Positions 54,993 to 64,000 of a DNA stretch of 64,000 nucleotides are shown in pieces (positions within the stretch are counted from its first letter, which is position 1; each line of letters begins with the position of its first letter). Under the pieces are notes generated by a model that was not told where the DNA came from, did no database searches, and saw only the letters and a program-made list of their open reading frames with translations. The DNA is from Agrostemma githago (lineage: Eukaryota; Streptophyta; Magnoliopsida; Caryophyllales; Caryophyllaceae), in the NCBI GenBank assembly GCA_958450325.1, contig OY288262.1:10575081-10639080 (forward strand), written 5' to 3'. The translations under genes and the position numbers were made by a program.

Positions 54993-57900
54993 ATGGTGTT
55001 GTTCCTCGAAGAACCACGCGATGATCATATGCCTGAAAATGGGCAACATGTAGGAGGTAAGATTAGAGCTTAACAGCCCTATATATTTGGTTTGTTAAAT
55101 GAGAAGAGTCACGAAAATGTGCACTCGAACATTATTTTTTTTGATTTGATATTTTTGCAGAGTCACACTGTCATAACGTGACAGTCATACTTAATATGAC
55201 AGACAGTCACACGTTCACTGTTGTTGTAGTTGTTCTGCTGTATTACGTTGTATTACGTTGAAGGTTCTTTATTATTCCAAATATTTATGTTGGTTTCTTT
55301 ATAATTGTTATATTTATCATTGTATTTTTTTGTTGTTGTTGTTGTTGAGTATTGCATATTGGTTGGTTGTACTTGTAGTTCTTATATGTTGTGGATATTG
55401 ATCAAGGCAAATTATTATTTTGTTGGTTGCATGTAGTTGTAGTTTTATCTGTAGGTGTAGTTGTTTTATTATTCAAAATATTTATGTTTGTTTCTTTATC
55501 ATTGTTATATTTATTATTGTTGTTGAGTATTGCAGCTTGGGTTGTAGTTGTACTTGCAGTTGTCATGCGGTGTGGGTGTTAATCTCTAACAATCATGCTA
55601 TTATATGAGCAAAGCCACAGTCGTTTTACTTCAAAGTCACAGTCGTTGTTGAGAAAAGTCACATTTCATTAAGGTCAGAGATGAATGCGTGCGTTGCAAG
55701 ATTGATAGTGTGTAATTTAGAGTTTGGTTGTAGTTGTAGTTTTCTGCTGTAGGCGTAGTTGTATTACGCTTAAGTTGCTTTAGTATTCAAAATATATATA
55801 TGTTCGATTCCTTCTCTTTTTTATATTTATTATTGTTGGTGTTTTTTTTGTTGTTGAGAAAATATATATATATTTATTATTGTTCGTATTGCATCTTGGG
55901 TTGCAGTTGTACTTGCTTTTGTTATGCGGTACGGGTGTTAAGCTTTAACAATCATGCTGTTATACGAGCAAAGTCACAGTCTTTGTTGAGAAAAGTCACA
56001 TTTCAATAAGGTCAGAGAAGAATGCGTGCGTTGCAAGATTGATAGTGTGTAATTTAGGGTCTCTTTTTTATTGTATAATATAGGGTTTTTTTGTTCCAAT
56101 CTTTGATAATTTGTTTTTGTTCCAACCTATATGCCAGCGGAAGACACAGTGATTGTCCCTAACGTAGGGCAGAAGTTCGCGGACATCGATGGAGCATTAA
56201 AGTTTTATCAAGCTTACGCATTTTATCTTGGTTTCGAGGCGAAGAGGTACACGACAACTAGATCAGGATTACGAAGGCGACGAGGACGCAATGTGGAGCA
56301 AGAATTAGGCTTTGTGCAATGATCGGGGGGTTTTATATTGAAGAGTTCATCGAGAAACACAACCACGATCTTGTGATGGTGAAGGACCGAGAGAGTTTCA
56401 AAAGTCATCTCGAAATCTATCAAGATATCACAAGGAGATGATCGTTTGCAACTCGAGGGTGCGTAATGTCTGTCAACAATGTTGTTAGTGTATGGTTGAC
56501 TGCTAACTCTGCGCGACTAATGCAGTTGCAATTTTGTGTGTGCAGCTAAAGATCGGGGCGACTCGGACATACAAGATGTGCAAGGAGTTGTCGGGCGGAT
56601 ATCAGAACATCGGAGCATCGTTGGTTGATTTCAAGAACTGGGGGAGGGACGTCAAGTGCTTCGTCCACGAGCAGGATGGTCAGTTGTTCATAGACCGGTT
56701 CAAGACTTTGAGGGACAGTCAGGAGGATTTCTACTTTGACTACGATGTGGATACAGACGGAAGCTTACGCAAGGTCATTTGGGCGGATGGTGCAGCTCGA
56801 AGGAACTACGCGGCATTCGGGGATGCAGTTTTGTTCGACCCAACGTACGGAACCAACGTGTATTCCAAGGTGTTCACACCGTTTACTGGCATGGACAGCC
56901 ACAAACGGTCTGTCACGTTCTGTGGGGCGTTGCTATTTAAGGAGGACTACGAGTCATTTATATGGGTCCTCTCCCGGTTTCTGGAAGCCATGGGCGGGAA
57001 GGAACCGTGTTATATCATAACAGACCAGGATCCCGGAATTTTAAAAGTCGTCCCGGAAATATTCAAAGCAGCGCACCAACGGTGCTGCACGTGGCACATC
57101 ATGAACAAGGTTCCAGCAAAGTACGGCAGATCAAGAGAGGAGGCCTCGGAATTCGTAAAAGCCCTCAATGCAATTATATGGGACGATGACATCGAGGCGT
57201 CGGAGTTCGACGACAGGTGGGGGCGGATCATGATTGACCATGATGCTGTTGGGATCGAATGGTTCGAAAATATGTTCGAAGACAGGAGCAAATGGGTCGC
57301 CGCGCATTGCAGGGAGGTGAGGATGTCCGGAATTATGAGGACAACGCAGAGATCAGAGAGTGAGAACAGTTTCTTCAAAAAGTTTGAAGACAACAATGGT
57401 ACGTTGGTCCAGTTCTGGATGTGTTTCAAAAGTGCGATGGACCAACAGAGGCACATGCAGAAGAGGCTAGACAACGATAACCGGCAGTCATTCCCCAAAA
57501 TTGGATCGACGAATCCGATAGAGAGCCACGCGGCAAGGGTGTACACGCACGTGGCTTTTGCACACTTTCGGGAAGAGGTTAAGTTTTCGCTCTACACGTG
57601 CAGCGTCCGTGGGTATCAGGAGAAGGACGGGATCGAAGCGACAACAGTACTGGACTCCATTCGGGACCGCACCTACATTGTTGAATACAACCCAGGTACT
57701 GGCATAGAAAGTCACTGTCCATGTCGTGTAGCCATAGTCACATAGCCTGACTATATGATCCAAACGTAACGATTTTTATTCCATAATTCATTGAATGTGA
57801 CTATACACAATAAAGGGTGCGACTCTGGAATGCGGTGCGTGTGATTGTACAACGCAATTCGTTTGATTCTGCGACGTAAGGACTGTGACTATGCCGCATA

Positions 57901-58671
57901 ACGGGTGTGACTGTATCCTGTCAAGGTTGTGATCATACCTTTAGAAAGCCACATCCCGTACGTTGCGTAGCCACTGTCCGTACGGTCAAGAGTCGCACTC
58001 TTTATGTGTTTCTTAATGCAGTCGCAGGTACCTGTGAGATCATCTGTACTTGCAGGAAGTTCGGTCGGTATGGAATTCTTTGCAGGCACGCCATTTGGAT
58101 ATACTCTTCGAAAGGACGGAAGACGATCCCGGAACGGTACGTGGCATGTAGATGGACAAGGGATGCTCTACGTAATGTTAATGCGTGTCCCCTGTTAGAG
58201 AGTCGCCTAAGCGATGATAAGGCTGTTACAGTCACGAGGCTGTTTTCGGAGTTCTTTGAGACCGTCAGTCATGTCAGCAAAATGGGTAAGGAAGACGTTA
58301 GTAATCTAGCTGACATCATTCGCGACTTAAGGTCCGATATTGCCTTTGCTGGCCCTTGTAGCAAGACGCAAGAATTAGAGGAGATCCTCGGTTGTACGAG
58401 CGCAATTGAAATAACCATATTGCCCCCGAAGAAAGCCAAGAACAAGGGCAGTGGGAAGCGGATGCTTTCTTCTAAGGCGAAGGCTGCTGCAATTGCCGCC
58501 AAGCCTAAACGGCTGTGTAAGAACTGCAAGAGGATGGGTCACCATGACAAGAGGAACTGCCCCAACCCATTTTCTGAGTACCCACCGATTGCTGACTTAT
58601 CTGTCGATGTTGAGGAGGAGGAGTTGGAGGATGAGGACCCGACAGGGATTGCCGAGGAGGATTGTTCATGA
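54993..58671 (+). pseudogene. FAR1-type MULE transposase, multi-exon, near intact
   Basis: Exon 1: 54993-55056 (MVLFLEEPRDDHMPENGQHV, 64 nt, phase 1, donor GTAAGA). Exon 2: from 56138 (acceptor GCCAG) to ~56458: FAR1 DNA-binding domain with ALKFYQAYAFYLGFEAKRY and RLCAMIGGFYIEEF...HNHDLV, broken by frameshifts near 56290-56310 and 56430. Exon 3: 56546-57695, open, the MULE transposase domain: VIWADGAARRNYAAFGDAVL, FDPTYGTN (Asp), YIITDQDPGI (Asp), HQRCCTWHIMNKVP. Intron 57696-58027. Exon 4: to 58671, SWIM finger CTCRKFGRYGILCRHA and CCHC-like CKNCKRMGHHDKRNC, acidic end. It cuts and moves MULE DNA; FAR1/FHY3 transcription factors derive from such proteins. Only exon 2 is clearly damaged. Confidence 0.82.
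57696..58027 (+). other. Transposase intron dense in TGTGACTGTACA words
   Basis: The donor CCCAG/GTACTGG and acceptor GTCGCAG restore the Gly codon between YNP and TCEIICTC (phase 1). The 332-bp intron contains many TGTGACT/GTACA/GTCAC variants, like those in the other non-coding parts of this MULE. Short open frames across it are read-through. Confidence 0.65.
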
Positions 58672-59580
58672 ATATCATCTGTTACTTAGGAACATTCTTT
58701 TTGGGAACACAAAGGTTGTCAACGTTTGAAATGGTCAAGGTCCGTGACATTGCTTAGGTATATTGCGGACCTCAATCATTTCTAATATGGTGTAAGTCGT
58801 AGATCATGGGGGCTTTTTTTTGTTTTTGTGAAACATAAAGACTTGGCGGCATTTGAAATGGTCAAGGTCCGTGATTTTGTTTACGTCTATTGCGGACCTT
58901 AATTATTTCTAATATGGCGTAGTCGTAAAGCATGGGGGTCCGTAAAATTGGTTTTATTTTTTGGATTGTAAGAATACATTGAGGAACGTAGTCGTTTTTA
59001 TTCTGGAATGCATGATCTTTGGCTACAAATACAGCTGTACAGGAACATTATCCCCTTAATATTTGGTTGACACGAAACAAGTGAGTGTGATTGTTCAACG
59101 CAATGAGTGCGACTTTACAGTAGGCAGTGCGTGACTGTAGAACAAGAGGTGGAGTGTGATTGTACAAGTGTGATTGTAATTATGGGAGTGTGATTGTACA
59201 AGGCAATGACTGTGATTCTACAATACACTGACTGTGATTCTACAAAATGAAGTTAGAAACCTAAACCGGTTTTATGACATGATGACTGTGACTGTACGCC
59301 ATGTTTAGTGTGACTATAAAACTTGTGAACTGTGACTATACACCATGTGTCTGTACATTAGAAAAATAGCGAAGGAAATAGAGAAATAGCGAAATAGCGA
59401 TGGAAATATTTGTACATTAGAAAAAGTCCATCTCTTACACAACATATAATACTTGCATACCATTAAACGCCGAAAACATTCTATGACATAATGCGGAAAA
59501 CATCCATTGCATACCATTTAAACGTTACATTTTAACATTCATTAGAACTTAAAACACATAAAAAAATTCGTTACTAAACG
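58672..59580. other. 3' flank of the transposase with a ~128-bp direct duplication
   Basis: TTTGAAATGGTCAAGGTCCG at 58725 recurs at 58853 with ~85 bp of similar sequence (TATTGCGGACC, TTTCTAATATGG). After that come many TGTGACTGTAC-type words (59080-59345). No gene. Confidence 0.6.
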
Positions 59581-59814
59581 CTACATCTTAATCCATACAT
59601 ACTTAACCTTCGTACTTTTTAAGCACTCCTTCAAGTTGGCCAAGTCGCGCTGGAACCCCTTCCTTGTGCAGAAACAGTACATAGACCTCTTCATCAAGAA
59701 CTGGATGTAGGTATCCAGTTTTGCCTCTTTATGTGTATCGCCAATGGACGCTACGAAGTTCCTCGCGTCAACTGCAGTTGCGGCTTGCTGCACGGCCTTT
59801 AATTCAGTGGACAT
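59581..59814 (-). CDS. Small unrecognised minus-strand ORF in the MULE
   Basis: 77 residues from the ATG at 59814 (MSTELKAVQQAATAVDARNF) to a TAG at 59581. It is Lys-rich with KEAKLDTYIQFLMKRSMYCF and a helical end. The frame stays open upstream through a coiled-coil-like KIEEIRKLIEEYEGLL, but a minus-strand TATAAATA at 59925-59932 lies inside that upstream stretch, so I chose the downstream ATG. It could be an exon of the ULP gene upstream (60500-61872), to which it is collinear. Function unknown. Confidence 0.35.
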   Translation of the reverse strand: MSTELKAVQQAATAVDARNFVASIGDTHKEAKLDTYIQFLMKRSMYCFCTRKGFQRDLANLKECLKSTKVKYVWIKM

Positions 59815-59924
59815 AGTGGTATTCAATAAACCCTCGTACTCCTCGATCAATTTTCTGATTTCTTCTATCTTTCTTGCCAGTTTTTTGTAAGTTTGAAGTG
59901 GTGGAGTTGTGAAAAATGCGTTGC

Positions 59925-59932
59925 TATTTATA
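59925..59932 (-). promoter_or_regulatory. Possible TATA box of the small ORF
   Basis: TATAAATA on the minus strand, 111 bp before the ATG at 59814. Confidence 0.4.
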
Positions 59933-60499
59933 GACGGGGAGGCAGTAAATAGGTGGTTGAAAATGCATGGGTTAGGCAGTAAAGGTGGGGTGAAAGTTGA
60001 ATAGGGTAGGTGGGGGTGAAAATTTAATAGGTTAGGTGGGGTGCTTATCCTCATAAATTAATTAGGGTTAGGAGTTTGAGGTGGGTGTTTGTGTTTCTCA
60101 ATGTTTCATTGAGACTCACAAACATCCCTTCACAGTCTCGGCTCGGTTTTTAACATTCGTCGTCGACATCGTTTTTTTTGAATTTTTTTACGATTATTTG
60201 TTGTTTGTATGTGGCGATTCAAAATGCATCTTATGAATTATTTAAACTGAAAGAAAATGGATGGTGACATATGTGGGGGTGATTAAGTTAAATTAATCTA
60301 GTGAATTTAGTTAATTTGTGGTTGTCTGTCATGACTCTGCGGAGTTTTTACTGTGACTGTGAGTCAGAAGTTGCGTGACTGTATCACATTGCACATGTGA
60401 CCCTGATACTGAGTTGTCATTCATTTGATACTCATAAGATACTCCAACATGAAATTTTTTTCTATGTTCACAAAAAAGTGTTTTTACTTCACTCTACAT

Positions 60500-61872
60500 T
60501 CATGCCTTACGTTTCGTAGAAGTCTTCCGTTCCACGATACTGCGTAGCTTACGACTTTCATCGATTCCTTTCCATATCTTTGGCGTGTCTGCCATGAAAG
60601 CACGAATTTTTTGCAACACGTCCTCACGAGCTCCATTCATGTCAGCAAGTACGAGGGCTGTCGCAACCTCGAACGACAAGTAACGCCTCCCGAGCTTTGT
60701 CCCAATATCAGGGTGGGTGAACGGCGCACCGTTGGACAGGCACATGTGCATCAAGTAGAAAATGCCGGACTCCGGATCGTTCTTCCGGGCGCTCTGCCAT
60801 TCCATTTGTACTTGTCGATGTGTAAATTTTGACATGTGACTGCTCTTAATCATCCCCTTTTCGTCTATGTAGTCGATCAATGCTTGTAGCTGATGCAGTA
60901 TTAGTTAATAGTAAACGTCAGCACTTATGGGAGCAGTATAATATTGACGCGGTGAAATAAAGCATATGCGTGCAACTTACTATTATGCTGGACATCCGGA
61001 ACATATGCGACCCTGGGGCGTGTGTCTGGTGATCGAGGATATCAACTGTTCTATCTCTAAAGTTGACGCAGATGCACGCGTAGTGCCCCATAGCATGCAC
61101 CAGAAAAAACAACAGTTCGGCGTTCAAGTCGAATGTCCCGGCGCAGTCTTGTATGAATCTGTCCCACGCTTTGTACACACCATCAGTGTCTTCGTCCGCA
61201 GGGGTACTTGTGTCGGGTCATTCCATTATACGGGTCATTGAGTCCTAACAAATGGTGATTATTAGTTGCCATCAGTGACGGGGCCCGAGACATTACTATA
61301 TCATGTGCGTGACTGCACATCGCGAAGTGTGTAATTGTACAGACTAAGCTGTGTGACTTTGCAGCGTACCGACTGTGACTATACAAGACTACATCATGTG
61401 CGTGGCTGTACATTTTATATCACGTGATTGTACACCTCAACACGAGTGACCCTGACCGTGACTATGCAATATCTAGCATGTGATTGTACACATTAACATG
61501 TGTGACTCTGCAATTCATGACATGTGATTGTACACATCAATATGTGTGACTGTGCTAAGTAAACTTTGTGGTTATTTCTAACTATTACAGGGACTTTACA
61601 TCTTTTCAGTTAATGTGATTGGGGGGTCATTTGTACTATTGAATGCGATAGGTAAGAGGTAACTGGGGCATACCATGTGTTGAATTCCGAACCATGCCAT
61701 CGTTGGGTCAGCGGGGGAGGATAACCCACGCCCGTGGTCGTCTGATTCGCACCAGTTCATGAGGTGCGACCAACACTCCAGCACAGCGGCGCTCATGCTA
61801 TCTCCGGACAATAGCGTTTGAATGTCACGTCTCTCCAGCTGCGCATGAGTGTTGTAGGACCCTAATTGTTCA
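60500..61872 (-). pseudogene. Ulp1-like (C48) protease gene copy A, catalytic Cys lost
   Basis: Exons proposed: 61674-61872 (acceptor CTCGCAG; LERRDIQTLLSGDSMSAAVL, ECWSHLMNW; donor GTATGC), 60981-61244 (acceptor TTTGTTAG, one in-frame TGA; LNAELLFFLVHAMGHYACIC, then VNFRDRTVDILDH; donor GTAAGT) and 60500-60889 (acceptor GCATCAG; LQALIDYIDEKGMI to TSTKRKA). Ulp1 peptidases remove SUMO using His-Asp-Cys. The His (GHYAC) and Asp (DILDH) are visible. The motif that should be NDCG reads NDPESG, so the Cys is gone. It is collinear with copy B (62109-63993). Minus strand, convergent to the transposase. Confidence 0.68.
61245..61600. repeat. Intron of ULP copy A, dense in GTGACTGTACA words
   Basis: About 360 bp with repeated TGTGACTGTACA/GATTGTACAC variants (e.g. 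near 61310-61560). Comparable runs lie at 59080-59345 and 63040-63265. No coding content. Confidence 0.6.
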
Positions 61873-62108
61873 CTGCGAGATTTTTGACACCGGTCAGTAT
61901 GTGTAGTATGCAACTCGTATCAGTAAACAAAGACGGTTACTCACCTTTCGTCGTACCCATTATCGTCAAGGAAGCAGTAGTCGGCGGTGTGCTTCCGCAG
62001 GATGGGCATCTTACTCGTCAGCGGTCGGTACAGGCGAAACAAGGTGGACATGACAATGGTGCTGGGGTCAGGACTCCCTTGGTTCAAAGAGCAACCCAAC
62101 CCATCCCC

Positions 62109-63993
62109 TTAGCCCTGTATCCGAGACCTAATTGCCGACTGTTTTTCCTCCTGGACTGATCGGGGGGTGGGTTCAGGTGTTTTCGGTGATTTGCTCCGAC
62201 GCTTGTTGGTGGTTTCCTTCACAGGAGTGGTTTCATGCGTACGGGCAGAGTCCAACGTTTCCTTGTATTTTCCGAATGCTGCCACTCTCTTCAAAACAGT
62301 GTCTCTCATTCTGTTCACGTCGCTCAGTATAAGGGTCGCCGTGATTTCCGCCCTGCACATATTCATGGCCGCCATTGTCCCCAAGGAGCAGTGGAACGGG
62401 GACCCGTTGTACAGTATCATGTGGATCATCGGGTACACTCCGCAGTCATTGGCGGAATACCCCACCCCCTGCCATGATAAGGGAACGTTTACCAATTTAA
62501 ACGCATGGACCTTCTCACCTTTCTTCAGCCCTTGTCGTACCATGAACTCCCCCATTTTATCAGCCTGCAAAACAAGTTCAAATAGGATCAGGTGGTGAAC
62601 AAATTCGCCGTCAGATAATTGATTTAATATTAAATTTAAAGGGCCTGACCCCTGTCCGAGCAATGCCATAGTAAGGCAACTTTGTAAAATCTTTATCGTA
62701 CATCCTGTTGTCGAGGAACTCTATTTGCTCAGTATTGAAGTTGATGCAGGCGCAACTGTAGTGGCCCTCGTCACCCGTTAAGATCGGGACGAACACCTGC
62801 AAACAATGTGTCAGGATTATGGGCAGACATGGTATTATCCTGCACATAACTACGAATAAACAGTATGTGCAGGGTAATACCATGTCCGAGTCCAAAGCAA
62901 AGTCGGAGAAACTATTTTTTATCCACTCGTTCCACACGTAAAATATTTCTTCGTCATGACCGTTGCCCTAGCCTCCTTTCTTCCACAATACCAACATTTG
63001 GGAACTGCTCACATGCATTGATTGTAATACATGTAGTTAGTGTGTGTTTGACATGAGCGTGACTGCACATCTATAATTGTGTGACTGTGCAGCGTAAAAG
63101 GTGTGACTGTACGGCAACTAGTGCGTGACTGTACAGCCTGAAGTGCGTTACTGCGCAGTTTATAGTGGTGACTGGACAACATAATGTGTGTGACTGTACA
63201 CACAATAGTGTGTGACTATACAGGCAATAGTGCGCGACTGTACAGCTAAATTGGGGTGTGAACGTACCGTATGTCCAAGAGAGAAGTAACCTCTACTGGT
63301 TACTCTTGGTGCTTTTTTTTCGTACACCAGCTGGTTCAACAGCCTACACCAGCAGTCAATGACGTTATTCATCACCTGCAGGCCAGGCTCGAGCGTCTAC
63401 ATGTCGCTCCTCGCTATACAGTCGTAATCTGTGAACTCGACCAACATTTCGCTGTAGACCAAACAAAGTCCCGATTAGCACATGCATTTAAAAAACTCAA
63501 CGAGCAGCACAATAAATACGTACCCCGATGGACGTGGCGTTGAGTGGTCAAAGACGTAGTCGATTACATCTTTCCGTACGTGCAGGATATCCCAGAAGAT
63601 GACAATATTGGAGCACATGAATCCAGAGATTACAAACTGCCCCCTCAATATTTTCCCACAGTCCAACGTGCAGCCCAAATTGTCTGGAATCGTATCCATG
63701 CATTCAAAGGCAACTTCGGAGTAGAAGATGTACCGATGATGTAGTGCCCTGGGGTGCGTCCTGGTCCCTGAGCCCTCGCCTGTCTGCTGATCATCGTTCG
63801 TGACGATTACCCCCGTTGTAGGCGTGGTGGCAACAGCGTCCGCTACAGACCAGCCTGCTTTGTTCAGTTCCTTCTCAAGACTATAACTCACTGTCGCGTC
63901 GGGTGGAGTCGGCATTACATCACGCGTTCCCTCCACATTGGAAGCTGATCGTGCGTCAGTTGTCTCACCCGCTGCTTGCCGTAGAGCCAACAC
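62109..63993 (-). pseudogene. Ulp1-like (C48) protease gene copy B, catalytic triad retained
   Basis: Exon pieces: about 63475-63993 (HHRYIFYSEVAFECMDTIPD, LGCTLDCGKILRGQF; open to the window side), 63268-63375 (MNNVIDCWCRLLNQLVYEK; acceptor CCTGCAG, donor GTACGT), about 62879-62940 (WNEWIKNSFSDFALDSDM, donor GTATTA), ~62650-62796 (VFVPILTGDEGHYSCACINF, IEFLDN; acceptor TTTGCAG) and 62109-62564 (ADKMGEFMVRQGLKKGEKV, YSANDCGVYPMIHM; acceptor TTTGCAG; basic tail KRRSKSPKTPEP). His (GHYS), Asp (EFLDN) and Cys (NDCG) are all present. Stops or unclear joins upstream of the third piece mean I cannot prove an intact mRNA, hence pseudogene. The N-terminus may lie beyond 64000. Confidence 0.65.
63040..63265. 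repeat. Intron of ULP copy B, dense in GTGACTGTACA words
   Basis: About ten variants of GTGACTGTACA lie in ~220 bp between exon pieces of the ULP gene. Spacing is irregular (about 20-30 bp), so it is not a simple satellite. Confidence 0.6.
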
Positions 63994-64000
63994 TACGGTC

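Larger units (their letters stand above)
54667..64000 (+). mobile_element. FAR1-type MULE with ULP protease genes (right end outside window)
   Basis: It starts after the TA tract and carries a multi-exon transposase (+) and, convergent to it, two Ulp1-like gene copies (-). MULEs that captured ULP genes are known in plants (the Kaonashi group in Arabidopsis). No clear long TIR is seen at the left end and the right end is off-window. Non-coding parts contain many GTGACTGTACA-type words. Confidence 0.65.

Noticed and set aside
57010..57546. 178-codon minus-strand open frame
   Set aside because: Antisense shadow of the intact transposase exon at 56546-57695.

Overview
This window is plant nuclear DNA made almost entirely of transposable elements. 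The evidence is plant-type LTR retrotransposons (Ty3/gypsy Tat/Ogre and Ty1/copia), FAR1-type Mutator-like elements (MULEs), a CACTA element, GT-AG introns and TATA boxes. I see no ordinary host gene, tRNA, bacterial gene or CRISPR array. A repeat-rich eudicot is likely. The large Tat elements, one with an amplified tandem repeat, remind me of Caryophyllales such as Silene, but the sequence does not prove that.

Layout. (1) 1-6067: the 3' part of a Tat/Ogre element: integrase end, an antisense two-exon extra gene (aORF, 972-2793) and a 2.6-kb LTR. It is nested in the antisense aORF of a second Tat copy (6068-~7695). (2) ~7695-23275: a minus-strand FAR1/MULE transposase pseudogene and its 5' flank. 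A lone LTR (9744-11942) and a complete 10.1-kb gag-only Tat derivative (12593-22712, target duplication ACTCT) are inserted in it. (3) 23371-32450: a TIR-MULE with a decayed transposase start, holding a young Ty1/copia element (25198-31517, target duplication GCTGT). (4) 32463-54633: another Tat element in minus orientation (target duplication TATAT). Its 3' LTR is split by a CACTA element (32856-37267), which carries a 5S-rRNA-derived segment and a 2.2-kb MULE with two small genes. Its antisense extra gene and its pol are each split by a solo LTR (40014-43543 and 48219-50351). (5) 54667-64000: a third FAR1-type MULE with a multi-exon transposase and two convergent Ulp1-like cysteine-protease gene copies. 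It runs off the window.

The three larger MULEs are separated by (TA)n tracts, which look like shared insertion targets. The gene content is one of layered parasitism. Tat elements supply gag/pol, and in both Tat lineages here an unrelated intron-bearing gene lies on the opposite strand with its own TATA box. MULEs supply transposase plus accessory genes (ULP protease, PB1-like, GRF zinc finger). Most coding units are broken by stops, frameshifts or insertions. The best-preserved reading frames are the aORF at 972-2793, the two small genes at 35434-36155, the RNase H-integrase frame at 45952-48213 and the long MULE transposase exon at 56546-57695.

The most unusual signals are a CpG-rich palindrome cassette shared by the Tat LTRs and an aORF intron, recurrent antisense genes in Tat elements, a duplicated ULP gene with one copy missing its catalytic cysteine, a 5S-derived segment inside CACTA, and motif-rich non-coding DNA specific to each MULE.
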